Below, one piece after another: positions 49,896-59,307 of a stretch of DNA of 64,000 nt. The notes under the pieces were generated by a model that was given only the letters and a program-made list of their open reading frames with translations, searched no databases and was not told where the DNA came from. Position 1 is the stretch's first letter. Each line of letters starts with the position of its first letter. The stretch is taken from assembly GCF_025264685.1 (NCBI RefSeq), contig NZ_CP073721.1:1293001-1357000 (forward strand). The letters run 5' to 3'. The DNA is from Dactylosporangium roseum. Lineage in GTDB: Bacteria; Actinomycetota; Actinomycetes; Mycobacteriales; Micromonosporaceae. Both the position numbers and the translations under genes were made by a program.

Positions 49896-50124
49896 CTGAA
49901 GCATCTCCGGATCTCCGGATCTCCGCAGCGACCGTTACTGACCTGCGCAAACAGTTGCGGAGATCTAGCCGATCGAGAAACGTCCATCTCCGCATCTCCG
50001 CAACCACTGCGGAGATGAAGGCCGGTTGCGGAGATGGAACCCATCGACCAGTTCCCATCTCCGCAACTGTTTTCGCAGGTCAGCGCCATATCTGCGGAGA
50101 TCCGGAGATCCGGAGATGCTTCAG
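49896..50124. repeat. nested palindromic iteron region, putative replication origin
   Basis: The outer arms 49896-49928 and 50092-50124 are a perfect 33-bp inverted repeat. The inner arms 49938-49964 and 50057-50083 match over 27 bp with one difference. The core 49984-50037 repeats again. All are built from the unit TGCGGAGAT (or its complement ATCTCCGCA) and ATCCGGAG, present about ten times in both orientations around a centre near 50010. Position right after the replication genes suggests the element's origin or the binding site of its replication protein. Confidence 0.8.
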
Positions 50125-50246
50125 CCCTCCTGAGCAACGACGCACCGTAGGGCTACAACCAGAACGCCCGCGCGGGCGCTCTCAGAAGCTCTCTGCCGAC
50201 TCGACGCTTAAGGAAGACATCGACCTTCATAAGATCTTGGCTCTGT

Positions 50247-50287
50247 GTGGCTCTCAGCGGGCCGTTCTAAGGCCCGCTGAGAGCCAC
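50247..50287 (+). terminator. 17-bp perfect hairpin between origin region and xis operon
   Basis: GTGGCTCTCAGCGGGCC at 50247-50263 pairs exactly with 50271-50287 across a 7-base loop. No T-run follows. It may be a terminator or attenuator before the excision genes, or a priming hairpin of the origin. Confidence 0.55.
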
Positions 50288-50335
50288 GCCCTCCACTTGC
50301 GCCCCGACCCGTTCCAGACCCGAAAGGCGCTCACC

Positions 50336-50509
50336 GTGCGACTCAGGCTTCACGGCACCCGGCCAGAGATAGCAGCCACCCTCGCCGCGCTCGCCGAAGT
50401 GCTCGACATCCGCACCATCAGCCGGCACTACCCCGACCGGCCGCCGTCCACCCTTGAGCGCGTCTACGTGGACGCTGCGCCGCGCGACAGGAAGGAGCTT
50501 CACCGATGA
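50336..50509 (+). CDS. small conserved-looking protein upstream of xis
   Basis: A 57-residue protein (VRLRLHGTRPEIAATLAALA, EVLDIRTISRHYPDR). GTG at 50336 follows AAAGG, and its stop overlaps the ATG of xis, so it is cotranslated with the excision genes. No family recognised. Confidence 0.6.
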   Translation: MRLRLHGTRPEIAATLAALAEVLDIRTISRHYPDRPPSTLERVYVDAAPRDRKELHR

Positions 50510-50727
50510 CAACCCCCGCTCCGCGTCGCGCGCAACCCAAGGTGGCGAGAGGGCATCTCACCGTCGCCGACGTGTGCGAAGAGCTTGGGATTACCCGATC
50601 GACGTTCTACGACTGGCGCGCAAAGCGGAAGGCCCCGCCGTGCCTCAAGCTACCGAACGGCGATATCCGCATCCGTCGCGCCGCTTTCGAGAACTGGCTG
50701 AACAAGCTCGAAGAGGAGGCGGCATAG
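50506..50727 (+). CDS. xis: excisionase (AlpA/MerR-type HTH)
   Basis: A 73-residue protein with the HTH_17 fold: HLTVADVCEELGITRSTFYD, then WRAKRKAPPCLKLPNGDIRI and FENWLNKLEEE. It lies directly before the integrase gene (next start at 50728, immediately after the stop), the standard xis-int pair of AICEs. It should bend DNA at the att sites and favour excision. Confidence 0.92.
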   Translation: MTTPAPRRAQPKVARGHLTVADVCEELGITRSTFYDWRAKRKAPPCLKLPNGDIRIRRAAFENWLNKLEEEAA

Positions 50728-52095
50728 GTGGCATTGACCTACGACGTTACGGTCTGGAAGACCGAGGTCTACGAGGGCAAACGGCGAAACTCGTATCGGG
50801 TCCGATGGGTCGTTGCCGGCAAGCCATGGAAAGAGGTATTCCACACATCGGCACTCGCGGAAAGCTTCCGGTCGGATCTGATTGCCGCCGCGCGGAAGGG
50901 TGAGGCATTCGACATCGACACGGGACGTCCGGTCTCGATGGCCCGCACGGAACGCGACATGACGTGGTATGAGTTCGCCTGCAAATTCGTGGACATGAAG
51001 TGGCCACTAGTGGCCGCGACCACGCGTCGTACACATGCGGAAGCCTTCACGGCATTCACTCCTGCAATGTTCGCCACGACGCGCGGCAAGCCGGATGACA
51101 AGCTGATCCGGCGGGCGCTGTGCCGGTGGGCATTCAACACCGCCAAGCGCAGCGATCCTGAATGTCCGGACGATGTGAAGGCGGCTCTGGCGTGGGTGAA
51201 ACGCAACACTCGCTCGGTGTCTGCGGTCGCCGACCCCGAAATACTGCGACCGCTACTTGACGGTCTTGCAGTACGACTGGACGGTGTCTCAGCCGCATCG
51301 AGCGTCATAAGCCGTCGCCGGAAGATCCTGAACACCGCTGTTGAATATGCGGTTGAACTGAAACTGCTTGATGCGAATCCGATTCCGGCCCTGAAATGGA
51401 AGAAGCCCAAGCCGGTACAGGTGGTCGATCCGCGCTGTGTGCCCAATCCGGTTCAGGTGCGCACGCTATTCGATGGCGTGCGGAAACAGGGCCGTGTGGG
51501 TCGCCGTCTGGTTGCGTTCTACGGATGCCTGTATTACGCCGGGATGCGGCCGGAAGAAGCGGCATTCCTGAACAAGCGGCATCTTGCGATTCCAAAGGAG
51601 GGATGGGGGGAATTTCACCTCGACGGCGCTGATCCGTACGCAGGAAAGGACTGGACGGACACGGGAAGGGATCGAGACAGGCGGCAGTTGAAGCAGCGCG
51701 AGCGCGGGGAATCGCGAATCGCGCCATGCCCGCCCGAACTGACCGCGCTCATCCATGCCCACCTGGACGAGTTCGGCACGACGCCAGACGGACGGCTGTT
51801 CGTCGGTGATCGCAACCGCGACGAGCTGCCGAAGCTCACGGTCGTGCGGGTGTGGGACCGAGCGCGCAAAGCGGTGTTCACGGAGGATGTCGTGGCCTCG
51901 CCGCTGGCAGGCCGCCCGTATGACCTCCGCCACGCGGCTGTGTCGACGTGGCTCAACGGTGGCGTTCCGCCAACGGACGTAGCGGAATGGGCGGGGCAGT
52001 CGGTAGAGATCCTGTTCAGGATCTACGCCAAGTGCCTCGACCGTGGCGTACAGCGCAACCGACAACGCGTTCAGCAGGCCCTCGGCCACGGGTAG
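50728..52095 (+). CDS. int: tyrosine recombinase (AICE integrase)
   Basis: A 455-residue integrase. The N-terminal arm-binding and core-binding domains are followed by the catalytic domain: LYYAGMRPEEAAFL with the first Arg near residue 274, YDLRHAAVSTWLNGGVPP (HxxR region, written here as RHAAVSTWL, so the second Arg precedes the His), WAGQS in place of the usual GH, and the nucleophile in LFRIYAKCLDR near residue 432. It catalyses recombination between the element and the tRNA-Arg gene 162 bases downstream. GTG start at 50728. A terminator follows at 52186. Confidence 0.95.
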   Translation: MALTYDVTVWKTEVYEGKRRNSYRVRWVVAGKPWKEVFHTSALAESFRSDLIAAARKGEAFDIDTGRPVSMARTERDMTWYEFACKFVDMKWPLVAATTRRTHAEAFTAFTPAMFATTRGKPDDKLIRRALCRWAFNTAKRSDPECPDDVKAALAWVKRNTRSVSAVADPEILRPLLDGLAVRLDGVSAASSVISRRRKILNTAVEYAVELKLLDANPIPALKWKKPKPVQVVDPRCVPNPVQVRTLFDGVRKQGRVGRRLVAFYGCLYYAGMRPEEAAFLNKRHLAIPKEGWGEFHLDGADPYAGKDWTDTGRDRDRRQLKQRERGESRIAPCPPELTALIHAHLDEFGTTPDGRLFVGDRNRDELPKLTVVRVWDRARKAVFTEDVVASPLAGRPYDLRHAAVSTWLNGGVPPTDVAEWAGQSVEILFRIYAKCLDRGVQRNRQRVQQALGHG

Positions 52096-52185
52096 GCACG
52101 CCCCAGCGTGCCCCTAAACGGTGGCGCGCCGGTGGCGTGGCTGACCGATCAAGGCCGGATAGCGCCAGTGGCAACCGGACATTAC

Positions 52186-52230
52186 AACGGCGCCGCTGAC
52201 CCGCATATCCGCAGGTCAGCGGCGCCGTTT
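52186..52230 (+). terminator. intrinsic terminator after int
   Basis: AACGGCGCCGCTGACC at 52186-52201 pairs perfectly with 52214-52229 around a 12-base loop, followed by TTTCTG. It ends the int transcript and lies 27 bases before the tRNA att site. Confidence 0.85.
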
Positions 52231-52256
52231 CTGCTGCTAGAAGGTGATTTGATCAA

Positions 52257-52331
52257 TGGTGCCCCCGGCAGGATTCGAACCTGCGCTCCCGCCTCCGGAG
52301 GGCGGTGCTCTATCCCCTGAGCTACGGGGGC
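52257..52331 (-). tRNA. tRNA-Arg (anticodon CCG)
   Basis: A full cloverleaf on the minus strand: acceptor GCCCCCG pairing with CGGGGGC, D arm, anticodon stem CCGCC/GGCGG with loop CTCCGGA (anticodon CCG, reading CGG codons), T arm GCAGG-TTCGAAT-CCTGC, discriminator A and an encoded CCA. It is the integration target of the elements to its left; the insertion recreates the 3' half, so the gene stays intact. Confidence 0.97.
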
Positions 52332-53218
52332 CTCTCGGACCTCGAAAAGAGTAGCAGAACCCACCGCCCGGTCGCGCATCGGTTCCCGTGTGGCGGCTGT
52401 GGCACACGATTCGCTGGTCGGACCGGGTCGGCGTGTTCCAGGTCGGGCGGCGCCGTGACGCTTCTATCGAGGTGGTGATCGGGCCCGGGGTTCGTGATCA
52501 TGGAAAGAACTCGGCGTCGCGGCGCATGGCCGCGTAGTTGAGGCGAGCGGTCGTCTGGCAACCCCGGTGTTGCGCTACGGACAGTGACGCACAGTCGCGC
52601 GGGTGGTATCCGTCGCTCGTGGTCGCCGCCGGACCCGGGATGGCGCGGTCCGGGCCGGGCGACTCCATGATCATGGGAAAGATGTGGCTATCGGGGCAGC
52701 CATATCTTTCCCATGATCATGAGGTCGAGCGGCGTGGTGGCGGATTGCGGTGGAACGCGCGTCGGCCGGCATGCCTCGGCGACGACGTCCCGCGCTCGAA
52801 GTGGCGGCATTGTTCGGATTGACCCAGCTAAATACGGAGCGGGTAAGACGAGCGCGCCGAAGAGGGAGGGTGCCGGGGGCGTCGTGCGGAGACGTCCCGG
52901 GGGGAAGGGACGAGGTGTCGGCGAGAATGAGATACCGGGGGAGAGGGGTGCCGGTGAGGAGTGCGGCGTCCGCAAGAGTTCGTGCCGGCCCAGGCGTGCG
53001 TCGAAAACGTCAGCGGCTGATCCACCAGCCGCCCTTGCCGCGATCTTGCAGAGCCGGCCCGCCCCGCACCAGCGCCGTCCGTGCCGAGACGTGCAGGGGG
53101 TCGCCGGGGCTGGGTGAGGCGGGCTGCGGTTTTGGGAATGGGTCGGTCGTGGAGTCCTGTGGTCGTCTGGGCGACCAGAAGACTCCACGGCCGACGAAGG
53201 TGGTAGGTCCCGGGAGAG
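52332..53218. other. gene-free stretch right of the tRNA
   Basis: Nearly 900 bases where open frames exist on both strands but have skewed composition (Arg, Gly, Pro rich) and no family features. The visible structure is an inverted repeat at 52666-52721 and a related motif near 52493. Confidence 0.45.
52666..52721. repeat. inverted repeat with TGATCATGGGAAAG arms
   Basis: Arms 52666-52683 and 52704-52721 are an exact 18-bp inverted repeat, and the stem extends another 6 bp with one G-U pair, leaving an 8-base loop. The arm sequence recurs in part (TGATCATGGAAAG) at 52495-52507. It may be a terminator or a member of a dispersed repeat family. Confidence 0.6.
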
Positions 53219-53842
53219 CTACGAGGACAAGGGTTGGGCGCCCAGGTCCTTCAGTTTGTCGGTCAGCGCCGATATGTCGTACTGCTGGGCGGCCCGCATC
53301 TGCTCGGCGGCGGTGCGGACCTCCGTGGTCTGGGCCTTCTGGGCCGCGACCTCGGCCATGTGGATGCCGCCCAGGTGGTGACGGAGCATGAGCTGGCACC
53401 AGAGGACGTCGAAGTCCTTGCCCGTCGCCGACTTCAGGCGCTTGAGCTCGTCGCTGGAGGCCATGCCCGGCATGCGGCCGTCCGGCTGGAGCGTGTTCTG
53501 CCCGTCCGGCATCCAGGACATCGGGCGGTTGTCGGAGTGCGGGAGCAGGTGCCACTGCGTGAGCCAGGTCTGCATCTGGCCGATCTGCCACTGCTGGCTC
53601 GCGGCGATGTCGTAGCCCAGCGTGCGGATGTCGTCCGTGCTGCCCAGCCGATAGGCGAACATCGCCATCTCGACGGCCTGCGCGTGGTGAACGCTCATGT
53701 CCCGGGCGAAGCCGGCGTCGATCGAGTCGTTGCCCGGCTGGCGCAGGACGGGGACCAGGTAGCCGACGGCGATGCCGGTCGCGAGCAGAAGGACAGCGGC
53801 GAGCGCGCCCAGGCTCAGGCGCGCTCGCCGTGACAGTCGCAT
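53219..53842 (-). CDS. DUF305 family exported protein
   Basis: A 207-residue protein with an N-terminal membrane anchor or signal (RARLSLGALAAVLLLATGIA) and a DUF305 ferritin-like four-helix domain: DMSVHHAQAVEMAMFAYRLG and MLRHHLGGIHMAEVAAQKAQ hold the paired His/Met residues, which in the family suggest metal (copper) binding. ATG at 53842, 14 bases after the DUF3105 stop, so the two form an operon. DUF3105-DUF305 pairs are common in actinobacteria; role unknown. Confidence 0.92.
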   Translation of the reverse strand: MRLSRRARLSLGALAAVLLLATGIAVGYLVPVLRQPGNDSIDAGFARDMSVHHAQAVEMAMFAYRLGSTDDIRTLGYDIAASQQWQIGQMQTWLTQWHLLPHSDNRPMSWMPDGQNTLQPDGRMPGMASSDELKRLKSATGKDFDVLWCQLMLRHHLGGIHMAEVAAQKAQTTEVRTAAEQMRAAQQYDISALTDKLKDLGAQPLSS

Positions 53843-53855
53843 GAACACGATCGGG

Positions 53856-54791
53856 TCAGTTGCCCTGCGCCGGCATGCCGCCGCCGGAGTCCTTGCCGAG
53901 GTCGCGCGGTGCGGTGCCGGTCTCGGTGATGATGTCGCCGCTGGAGCACGGGGTGCCCGGCTCGAGGCTGGCGTTCTGCCGCAGCGCCTTGACGAACTCG
54001 TCGATCCGGGCGTCACGGGCGTTGTCGACCTTGAGCTGGAAGCCCCACGCCTGCAGCGAGATCGGCCGGTCCTGGCCCGGGAACGGGCTCATGAGCATGT
54101 AGTCGTTGCCGCGGACCTTCTTGGCCAGCGCCTCGACCTGGTCGGCCGGCAGGTCGGGCCGATACGTGATCCAGACGGCGCCGTGCTCCATGCTGTGCAG
54201 CGCGTGCTCGGTCGCGATCGCGGCCGGGTAGACGTCACCCAGGCAGCGCTGCCAGTTCTGGTTGTGGTTGCCGGCGACCGGCGGGTTCATCGAGTACTTC
54301 TGTGCGCCCCACACGTGGTCGCGCTGGCCGACGAGCGCCTTGTCGGTCTTGCGGTAGTCCACGAGGCCCTCGATGCGGTCCGCGCGGTCCTGCCAGTTCA
54401 GCCCGTTTTCGTAGACCTGCCAGCCGGCGAAGCCGATGATGCCCAGAGCCAGGACGCCCACCGTGGTGAACAGCGCGATGGGGCCCCAGGAGGTGCCCTG
54501 CTTGACCTTGACCGGGGCGATCTTCTTCGCGGCCGGGCGCGTCGAGCCGGCGGGGCGCTTCGGGCCACCGGGCGCCGTCTTGCGGACCGGCGCCGACTTG
54601 CGCGGGTTGGCCTTGGGGCGTGCCGAGGTGGTCTTGGCGGCCGGCTCCTCCGACTCCTCCGCCGTCTCGTCGGCCGCGGTGGCGTCGAGATCCTCGAGAT
54701 CCTCGTCGCCGCCCTGTTTGGGCTTGGCGCCGGAGGCAGCCTTGGTGGACGGTTTGCGGTTGCCGCCACTGTGCTGGGTGCTCATGCTCAT
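53856..54791 (-). CDS. DUF3105 family membrane-anchored protein
   Basis: A 311-residue protein: a disordered Lys/Pro/Ala-rich cytoplasmic region (residues 1-100), one membrane helix (WGPIALFTTVGVLALGIIGF), and an extracytoplasmic DUF3105 domain with YSMNPPVAGNHNQNWQRCLG and HALHSMEHGAVWITYRPDLP. The conserved His and Cys residues are typical of the family, whose function is unknown. ATG at 54791. It diverges from argS and is followed by DUF305. Confidence 0.92.
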   Translation of the reverse strand: MSMSTQHSGGNRKPSTKAASGAKPKQGGDEDLEDLDATAADETAEESEEPAAKTTSARPKANPRKSAPVRKTAPGGPKRPAGSTRPAAKKIAPVKVKQGTSWGPIALFTTVGVLALGIIGFAGWQVYENGLNWQDRADRIEGLVDYRKTDKALVGQRDHVWGAQKYSMNPPVAGNHNQNWQRCLGDVYPAAIATEHALHSMEHGAVWITYRPDLPADQVEALAKKVRGNDYMLMSPFPGQDRPISLQAWGFQLKVDNARDARIDEFVKALRQNASLEPGTPCSSGDIITETGTAPRDLGKDSGGGMPAQGN

Positions 54792-54961
54792 CGCGTCGCC
54801 TCGCTACGCTCAGCGGTCTGCTCGCTCATCGGGCCTCGTCTGGTCGGCGGTCGGGGTCAGGGCGGACAGCGAACGTCCCGGTGGAAAGTGCCGTCCCGCA
54901 TTGTGACCAGCACAACGGGCCGCCGCCAAGTACCGGAGTCTACCCCCGATAACATTTGTCG

Positions 54962-56620
54962 GTGACTCCCGCTGAACTCGCCGTAGCAGTCCTCGAAGCC
55001 GCCCGTGCGGCGCTCACCGAGCGTGACCTCGACACGTCCGTTCTTCCGGCGACCACCAGCGTGGAGCGACCCCGAAACCCGGAGCATGGTGACTATGCGT
55101 CCAATATCGCCTTGCAACTGGGCAAGAAGGTAGGTCTCAACCCGCGCGAGCTGGCCGCCGCCGTCGCGGAAAACTTGCGGGAAACTCCCGGGATCGCCAG
55201 TGTCGAGATCGCCGGGCCCGGCTTCCTGAACGTGCGGTTGTCCGCGGCCGCCGCGGGCGCGCTCGCGCGTCTCGTCGTGCGGGCCGGCCCGGCCTACGGC
55301 CGCGGCGAGACGCTCGCCAAGGAGAAGGTCAACCTCGAGTTCGTCTCGGCGAACCCGACCGGGCCGATCCACCTGGGCCACACCCGCTGGGCGGCGGTCG
55401 GTGACGCGCTCGGCCGCATTCTCGCGGCCGCCGGCGCCGACGTGACCCGCGAGCACTACATCAACGACGCCGGCGTGCAGGTGGCCCGCTTCGGCGAGTC
55501 GGTGATGGCCGCCGCGCACCGTCGGCCGACGCCGCCGGACGGCTACCCGGGTGAGTACATCCAGGAGATCGCCGCCCAGATCGCGCAAACCCATCCGGAC
55601 ATTCTGCAAAAATCCGAAGAAGAGCAAGCAAATGCCTTCCAGCAGGAAGGCTACAAGGCGATGCTCGCCGAGATGCGGCAGAGCCTGGAGCGGTTCGGGG
55701 TCCACTTCGACGTCTGGTTCTCCGAGAAGACCCTGCACGACGGCGGCGCCGTCGAGCACGCCCTCGACGAGCTGCGCAAGCAGGGGCACGTCTTCGAGAG
55801 CGAGGGCGCCATCTGGCTGCGCACCACCGACTTCGGCGACGACAAGGACCGGGTGCTGATCCGGTCCAACGGCGAGAAGACCTACTTCGCCGCCGACGCC
55901 GCGTACTACATCAACAAGCGCGAGCGGGGCTTCGAGCGCTGCATCTACATGCTGGGCGCCGACCACCACGGGTACATCGGCCGGCTCAAGGCCATCGCCG
56001 CCTGCGCCGGCGACGACCCGGACCGCAACATCGAGGTGCTCATCGGCCAGTTGGTCAGCCTGCTGCGCGGCGGCGAGCCGGTCCGGCTCAGCAAGCGCGC
56101 CGGCACGCTGATCACCCTCGACGAGCTGATCGACGCGGTCGGGGTGGACGCGGCGCGCTACTCGCTGGCCCGCTCGTCGACGGACTCGCCGCTGACCCTC
56201 GACATCGAGGTGATCACCCGGCAGAAGAACGACAACCCGGTCTTCTACGTGCAGTACGTTGGCGCCCGGACGGCGTCGGTCGCGCGGAACGCCGCCGATC
56301 TCGGCCACGAGCGCGGCGAGGACTTCGACGCCTCGCTGCTCGCGCACGAGAAGGAGCTCGACCTGCTCAAGGCCCTGGGCGACTTCCCTTCGGTCGTCGC
56401 GACCGCCGCCGAGCTGCGGGAGCCGCACCGCGTGGCACGCTATCTGGAGGACCTTGCCGGCGCGTACCACCGGTTCTACGACAACTGCCGGGTGCTGCCC
56501 CAGGGCGACGAGCCGTTCACGGAGACCAACCGGGCGCGGCTGTGGCTCAACGACGCCACGCGCCAGGTCATCGTCAACGGCCTCGACCTGCTCGGGGTCT
56601 CGGCACCGGAACGGATGTAA
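54962..56620 (+). CDS. argS: arginyl-tRNA synthetase
   Basis: A 552-residue class I aminoacyl-tRNA synthetase that charges tRNA-Arg. Seen: the N-terminal additional domain ([20 protein letters not shown]), the HIGH-type motif in [18 protein letters not shown] near residue 137, the KMSKS-type motif as [15 protein letters not shown] near residue 376, and the anticodon-binding domain ending [10 protein letters not shown]. The GTG at 54962 gives the expected [15 protein letters not shown] start; no clear ribosome site precedes it, so it may be leaderless. A TTG at 54956 is an alternative. lysA follows after 5 bases. Confidence 0.97.
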   Translation: MTPAELAVAVLEAARAALTERDLDTSVLPATTSVERPRNPEHGDYASNIALQLGKKVGLNPRELAAAVAENLRETPGIASVEIAGPGFLNVRLSAAAAGALARLVVRAGPAYGRGETLAKEKVNLEFVSANPTGPIHLGHTRWAAVGDALGRILAAAGADVTREHYINDAGVQVARFGESVMAAAHRRPTPPDGYPGEYIQEIAAQIAQTHPDILQKSEEEQANAFQQEGYKAMLAEMRQSLERFGVHFDVWFSEKTLHDGGAVEHALDELRKQGHVFESEGAIWLRTTDFGDDKDRVLIRSNGEKTYFAADAAYYINKRERGFERCIYMLGADHHGYIGRLKAIAACAGDDPDRNIEVLIGQLVSLLRGGEPVRLSKRAGTLITLDELIDAVGVDAARYSLARSSTDSPLTLDIEVITRQKNDNPVFYVQYVGARTASVARNAADLGHERGEDFDASLLAHEKELDLLKALGDFPSVVATAAELREPHRVARYLEDLAGAYHRFYDNCRVLPQGDEPFTETNRARLWLNDATRQVIVNGLDLLGVSAPERM

Positions 56621-56625
56621 CAGCG

Positions 56626-58017
56626 ATGCGAGCACATGAGGCCGGAGCGCTCCACGCGGACCTCGGCGGCAGCCGCGGCCCGTCGTGGCTCCGCACGCCC
56701 GGGGACGTCAACGCGCTCGTCCCGATCCTGTGGCCAAAAACGGTCAAAAGGGATGATCTGACCGGCGCGATCACCGTGGCGGGTGTCGACGTCAACAAGA
56801 TCGCCGAGCAGCACGGCACCCCCGCCTACATCTTCGACGAGGCGGACTTCCGCGAGCGGTGCAGGCGGTTCAAGGAGGCGTTCGGCGGCGCCGACGTCTA
56901 CTACGCCGGCAAGGCTTTCATCGCCACCGCGATCGTCAGGATCCTCGTCGAGGAGGGCCTGTTCCTCGACGTGTGCACCGGCGGCGAACTGGCGGTGGCC
57001 CTCCAGGGCGGCATGCCGCCGGAGCGGCTCGGCCTCCACGGCAACAACAAGTCGACCAGCGAGCTGTCCAGGGCTGTCGAGGCCGGGGTCGGCCGCATCG
57101 TCGTCGACTCCTTCGACGAGATCGACCGCCTGACCCGGATCGCCCGGGACACGGGAAAGACGCCGAAGGTCATGATCCGCGTGACCGTCGGTGTCGAGGC
57201 ACACACCCACGAGTACATCGCCACCGCCCACGAGGACCAGAAGTTCGGCTTCTCGCTGGCCGGTGGCGCCGCGGAGCGGGCGGCCGAGCGCATCCTCGCC
57301 GAGGGCGTGCTGGAGCTGCGCGGCCTGCACTCGCACATCGGCTCCCAGATCTTCGACTCGTCCGGGTTCGAGGTCGCGGCCCGGCGGATCCTCGGCCTGC
57401 AAGCCAAGATCCACGAGAAGTGCGGTGTCGAGCTGCCCGAGCTCGACCTCGGCGGTGGCTTCGGCATCGCCTACACGACCCAGGACAACCCGGCCGAGCC
57501 CGCCGACCTCGCCGGCGACCTGATGCGGATCGTCAAGCAGGAGTGTGCCGCGCTGCACCTGAGCGTGCCGCACCTGTCCGTCGAGCCGGGCCGAGCGATC
57601 GTCGGACCGGCCATGTTCACGCTCTACGAGGTCGGCACGGTCAAGGACGTCGACGGCATCCGCACGTACGTCTCGGTCGACGGCGGGATGAGCGACAACA
57701 TCCGCACGGCCCTCTACGATGCCGCCTACTCGGCGACGGTCGCCGGCCGGACGTCCACCGAACCGCCGATTCTCGCCCGCGTGGTGGGAAAACATTGCGA
57801 GGCGGGGGACATCCTCGTGAAGGATGAATTCCTGCCGGCAGACGTCCGTGCCGGAGATCTTCTCGCGGTTCCGGGCACCGGCGCCTATTGCCGCAGCATG
57901 GCGAGCAATTACAACCACGTGCCACGCCCACCGGTGGTGGCGGTGGCCGACGGGGCGTCGCGGGTGATCGTCCGCCGGGAGACCGAGGACGACCTACTCA
58001 GACTGGACGTGGGGTGA
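56626..58017 (+). CDS. lysA: diaminopimelate decarboxylase
   Basis: A 463-residue PLP enzyme that makes L-lysine from meso-diaminopimelate, the last step of lysine synthesis. PLP-binding Lys lies in DVYYAGKAFIATAI near residue 95; GGGFGIAYT binds the phosphate; HSHIGSQI, VEPGRAIVGPAM and GTGAYCRSMASNYN are the other fold-type III marks. The actinobacterial N-terminal extension (LHADLGGSRGPSWLRTPGDV) is present. ATG at 56626, 5 bases after argS, so the genes are cotranscribed. Confidence 0.97.
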   Translation: MRAHEAGALHADLGGSRGPSWLRTPGDVNALVPILWPKTVKRDDLTGAITVAGVDVNKIAEQHGTPAYIFDEADFRERCRRFKEAFGGADVYYAGKAFIATAIVRILVEEGLFLDVCTGGELAVALQGGMPPERLGLHGNNKSTSELSRAVEAGVGRIVVDSFDEIDRLTRIARDTGKTPKVMIRVTVGVEAHTHEYIATAHEDQKFGFSLAGGAAERAAERILAEGVLELRGLHSHIGSQIFDSSGFEVAARRILGLQAKIHEKCGVELPELDLGGGFGIAYTTQDNPAEPADLAGDLMRIVKQECAALHLSVPHLSVEPGRAIVGPAMFTLYEVGTVKDVDGIRTYVSVDGGMSDNIRTALYDAAYSATVAGRTSTEPPILARVVGKHCEAGDILVKDEFLPADVRAGDLLAVPGTGAYCRSMASNYNHVPRPPVVAVADGASRVIVRRETEDDLLRLDVG

Positions 58018-58019
58018 CA

Positions 58020-59303
58020 ATGCCGCAATCGGTCAAGGTGGCCCTGCTGGGCTGCGGGACTGTGGGTTCAGAGGTCGTGAGGCTGCTGCATGAGCAGGAG
58101 GACGACCTCACGGCCCGCATCGGGGCGCCGCTCGAGCTCGTCGGGATCGCGGTCCGGCGACCGGGCCGGACCCGCGACCTGCCGGTGCCGGAGAGCCTCT
58201 TCACCACCGACGCCCTCGGCCTGGTCAAGCGGGACGACGTCGACGTGGTCGTCGAGGTCGTCGGTGGCATCGAGCCGGCGCGCACCTGGCTGCTCGAGGC
58301 GCTGCACGGCGGCAAGAGCGTGGTCACCGCCAACAAGGCGCTGCTCGGCGAGGACGGCGCCACGCTGCACAAGGCCGCCGCCGACGCCGGTGCGGACCTC
58401 TACTACGAGGCGTCCGTGGCCGGCGCGATCCCGCTGCTGCGCCCGCTGCGCGACTCACTGCACGGGGACCGCATCACCCGGGTGACCGGCATCGTCAACG
58501 GCACGACGAACTTCATCCTGTCGTCGATGGACGCGACCGGGGCCGGGTTCGCCGAGGCGCTCGAGGAGGCGACCGCGCTCGGGTATGCGGAGGCCGACCC
58601 GACCGCCGACGTCGAGGGCTTCGACGCCGCGGCGAAGGCGGCGATCCTCGCCTCGATGGCGTTCCACACGCGGGTCACCGCCGCCGACGTGTATCGCGAG
58701 GGCATCACCGAGGTCACCGCCGCCGACGTGGCCAGCGCCAAGGCCATGGGCTGCACGATCAAGCTGCTGTGCATCGCCACCAAGCAGGACGGCGCCGTCT
58801 CCGTGCGCGTCCACCCGGCGATGATCCCGCGGACCCACCCGCTGGCCGGCGTCGGTGACGCCTTCAACGCGGTCTTCGTCGAGGCGGAGGCCGCCGGCCA
58901 GCTCATGTTCTACGGTCGGGGTGCCGGCGGCGCGCCGACCGCCAGCGCGGTGCTCGGCGACATCGTGGCCGTGTCCCGCAACCGGCTCGCCGGCACCCAC
59001 GCGGCGTCCGAGTCGGCCTACGCGGACCTCCCGATCGCACCGATCGGGGACGTGCTCACGAGGTACCACATCTCCCTCGACGTCGCGGACAAGGCCGGTG
59101 TGCTCGCGGCCGTCGCCGGGGTGTTCGCCAAGCACGGGGTCAGCATCGCGACCGTCAACCAGTCGGGTCGCGGCAACCAGGCCGTCCTGGTCATCGTCAC
59201 GCACGCCGCGCCGGACCGCGCCCTCGCCGCGACCGTCGCCGAGTTGCGGGCACTGGACATCGTTCGCGCCGTGGCGAGCGTTCTGCGGGTCGAAGGAGAG
59301 TAG
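58020..59303 (+). CDS. hom: homoserine dehydrogenase
   Basis: A 427-residue NAD(P)H-dependent enzyme that reduces aspartate semialdehyde to homoserine. Rossmann motif [15 protein letters not shown] at the N-terminus, catalytic region [14 protein letters not shown] and [20 protein letters not shown], and a C-terminal ACT domain ([20 protein letters not shown]) for threonine feedback. ATG at 58020 begins 2 bases after the lysA stop. Confidence 0.97.
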   Translation: MPQSVKVALLGCGTVGSEVVRLLHEQEDDLTARIGAPLELVGIAVRRPGRTRDLPVPESLFTTDALGLVKRDDVDVVVEVVGGIEPARTWLLEALHGGKSVVTANKALLGEDGATLHKAAADAGADLYYEASVAGAIPLLRPLRDSLHGDRITRVTGIVNGTTNFILSSMDATGAGFAEALEEATALGYAEADPTADVEGFDAAAKAAILASMAFHTRVTAADVYREGITEVTAADVASAKAMGCTIKLLCIATKQDGAVSVRVHPAMIPRTHPLAGVGDAFNAVFVEAEAAGQLMFYGRGAGGAPTASAVLGDIVAVSRNRLAGTHAASESAYADLPIAPIGDVLTRYHISLDVADKAGVLAAVAGVFAKHGVSIATVNQSGRGNQAVLVIVTHAAPDRALAATVAELRALDIVRAVASVLRVEGE

Positions 59304-59307
59304 CGCC

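Larger units (their letters stand above)
33715..52304. mobile_element. block 1: complete-looking AICE at tRNA-Arg(CCG)
   Basis: An 18.5-kb element between identical 48-bp att copies. From the right end: integrase beside the tRNA, excisionase, nested palindromic putative origin, helicase and prim-pol replication genes, a long transfer operon (FtsK/TraB, VirD4-like coupling protein, DUF2637, DUF6284 and small proteins), HTH and HTH-NUDIX regulators, and at the left end a HEPN-like gene. This is the standard AICE layout (integration, replication, transfer, regulation modules). Confidence 0.9.

Noticed and set aside
52713..53391. Overlapping open frames right of the tRNA as genes
   Set aside because: Skewed Arg/Gly/Pro composition, no domains, no ribosome sites, and overlap with DUF305 coding on the other strand.
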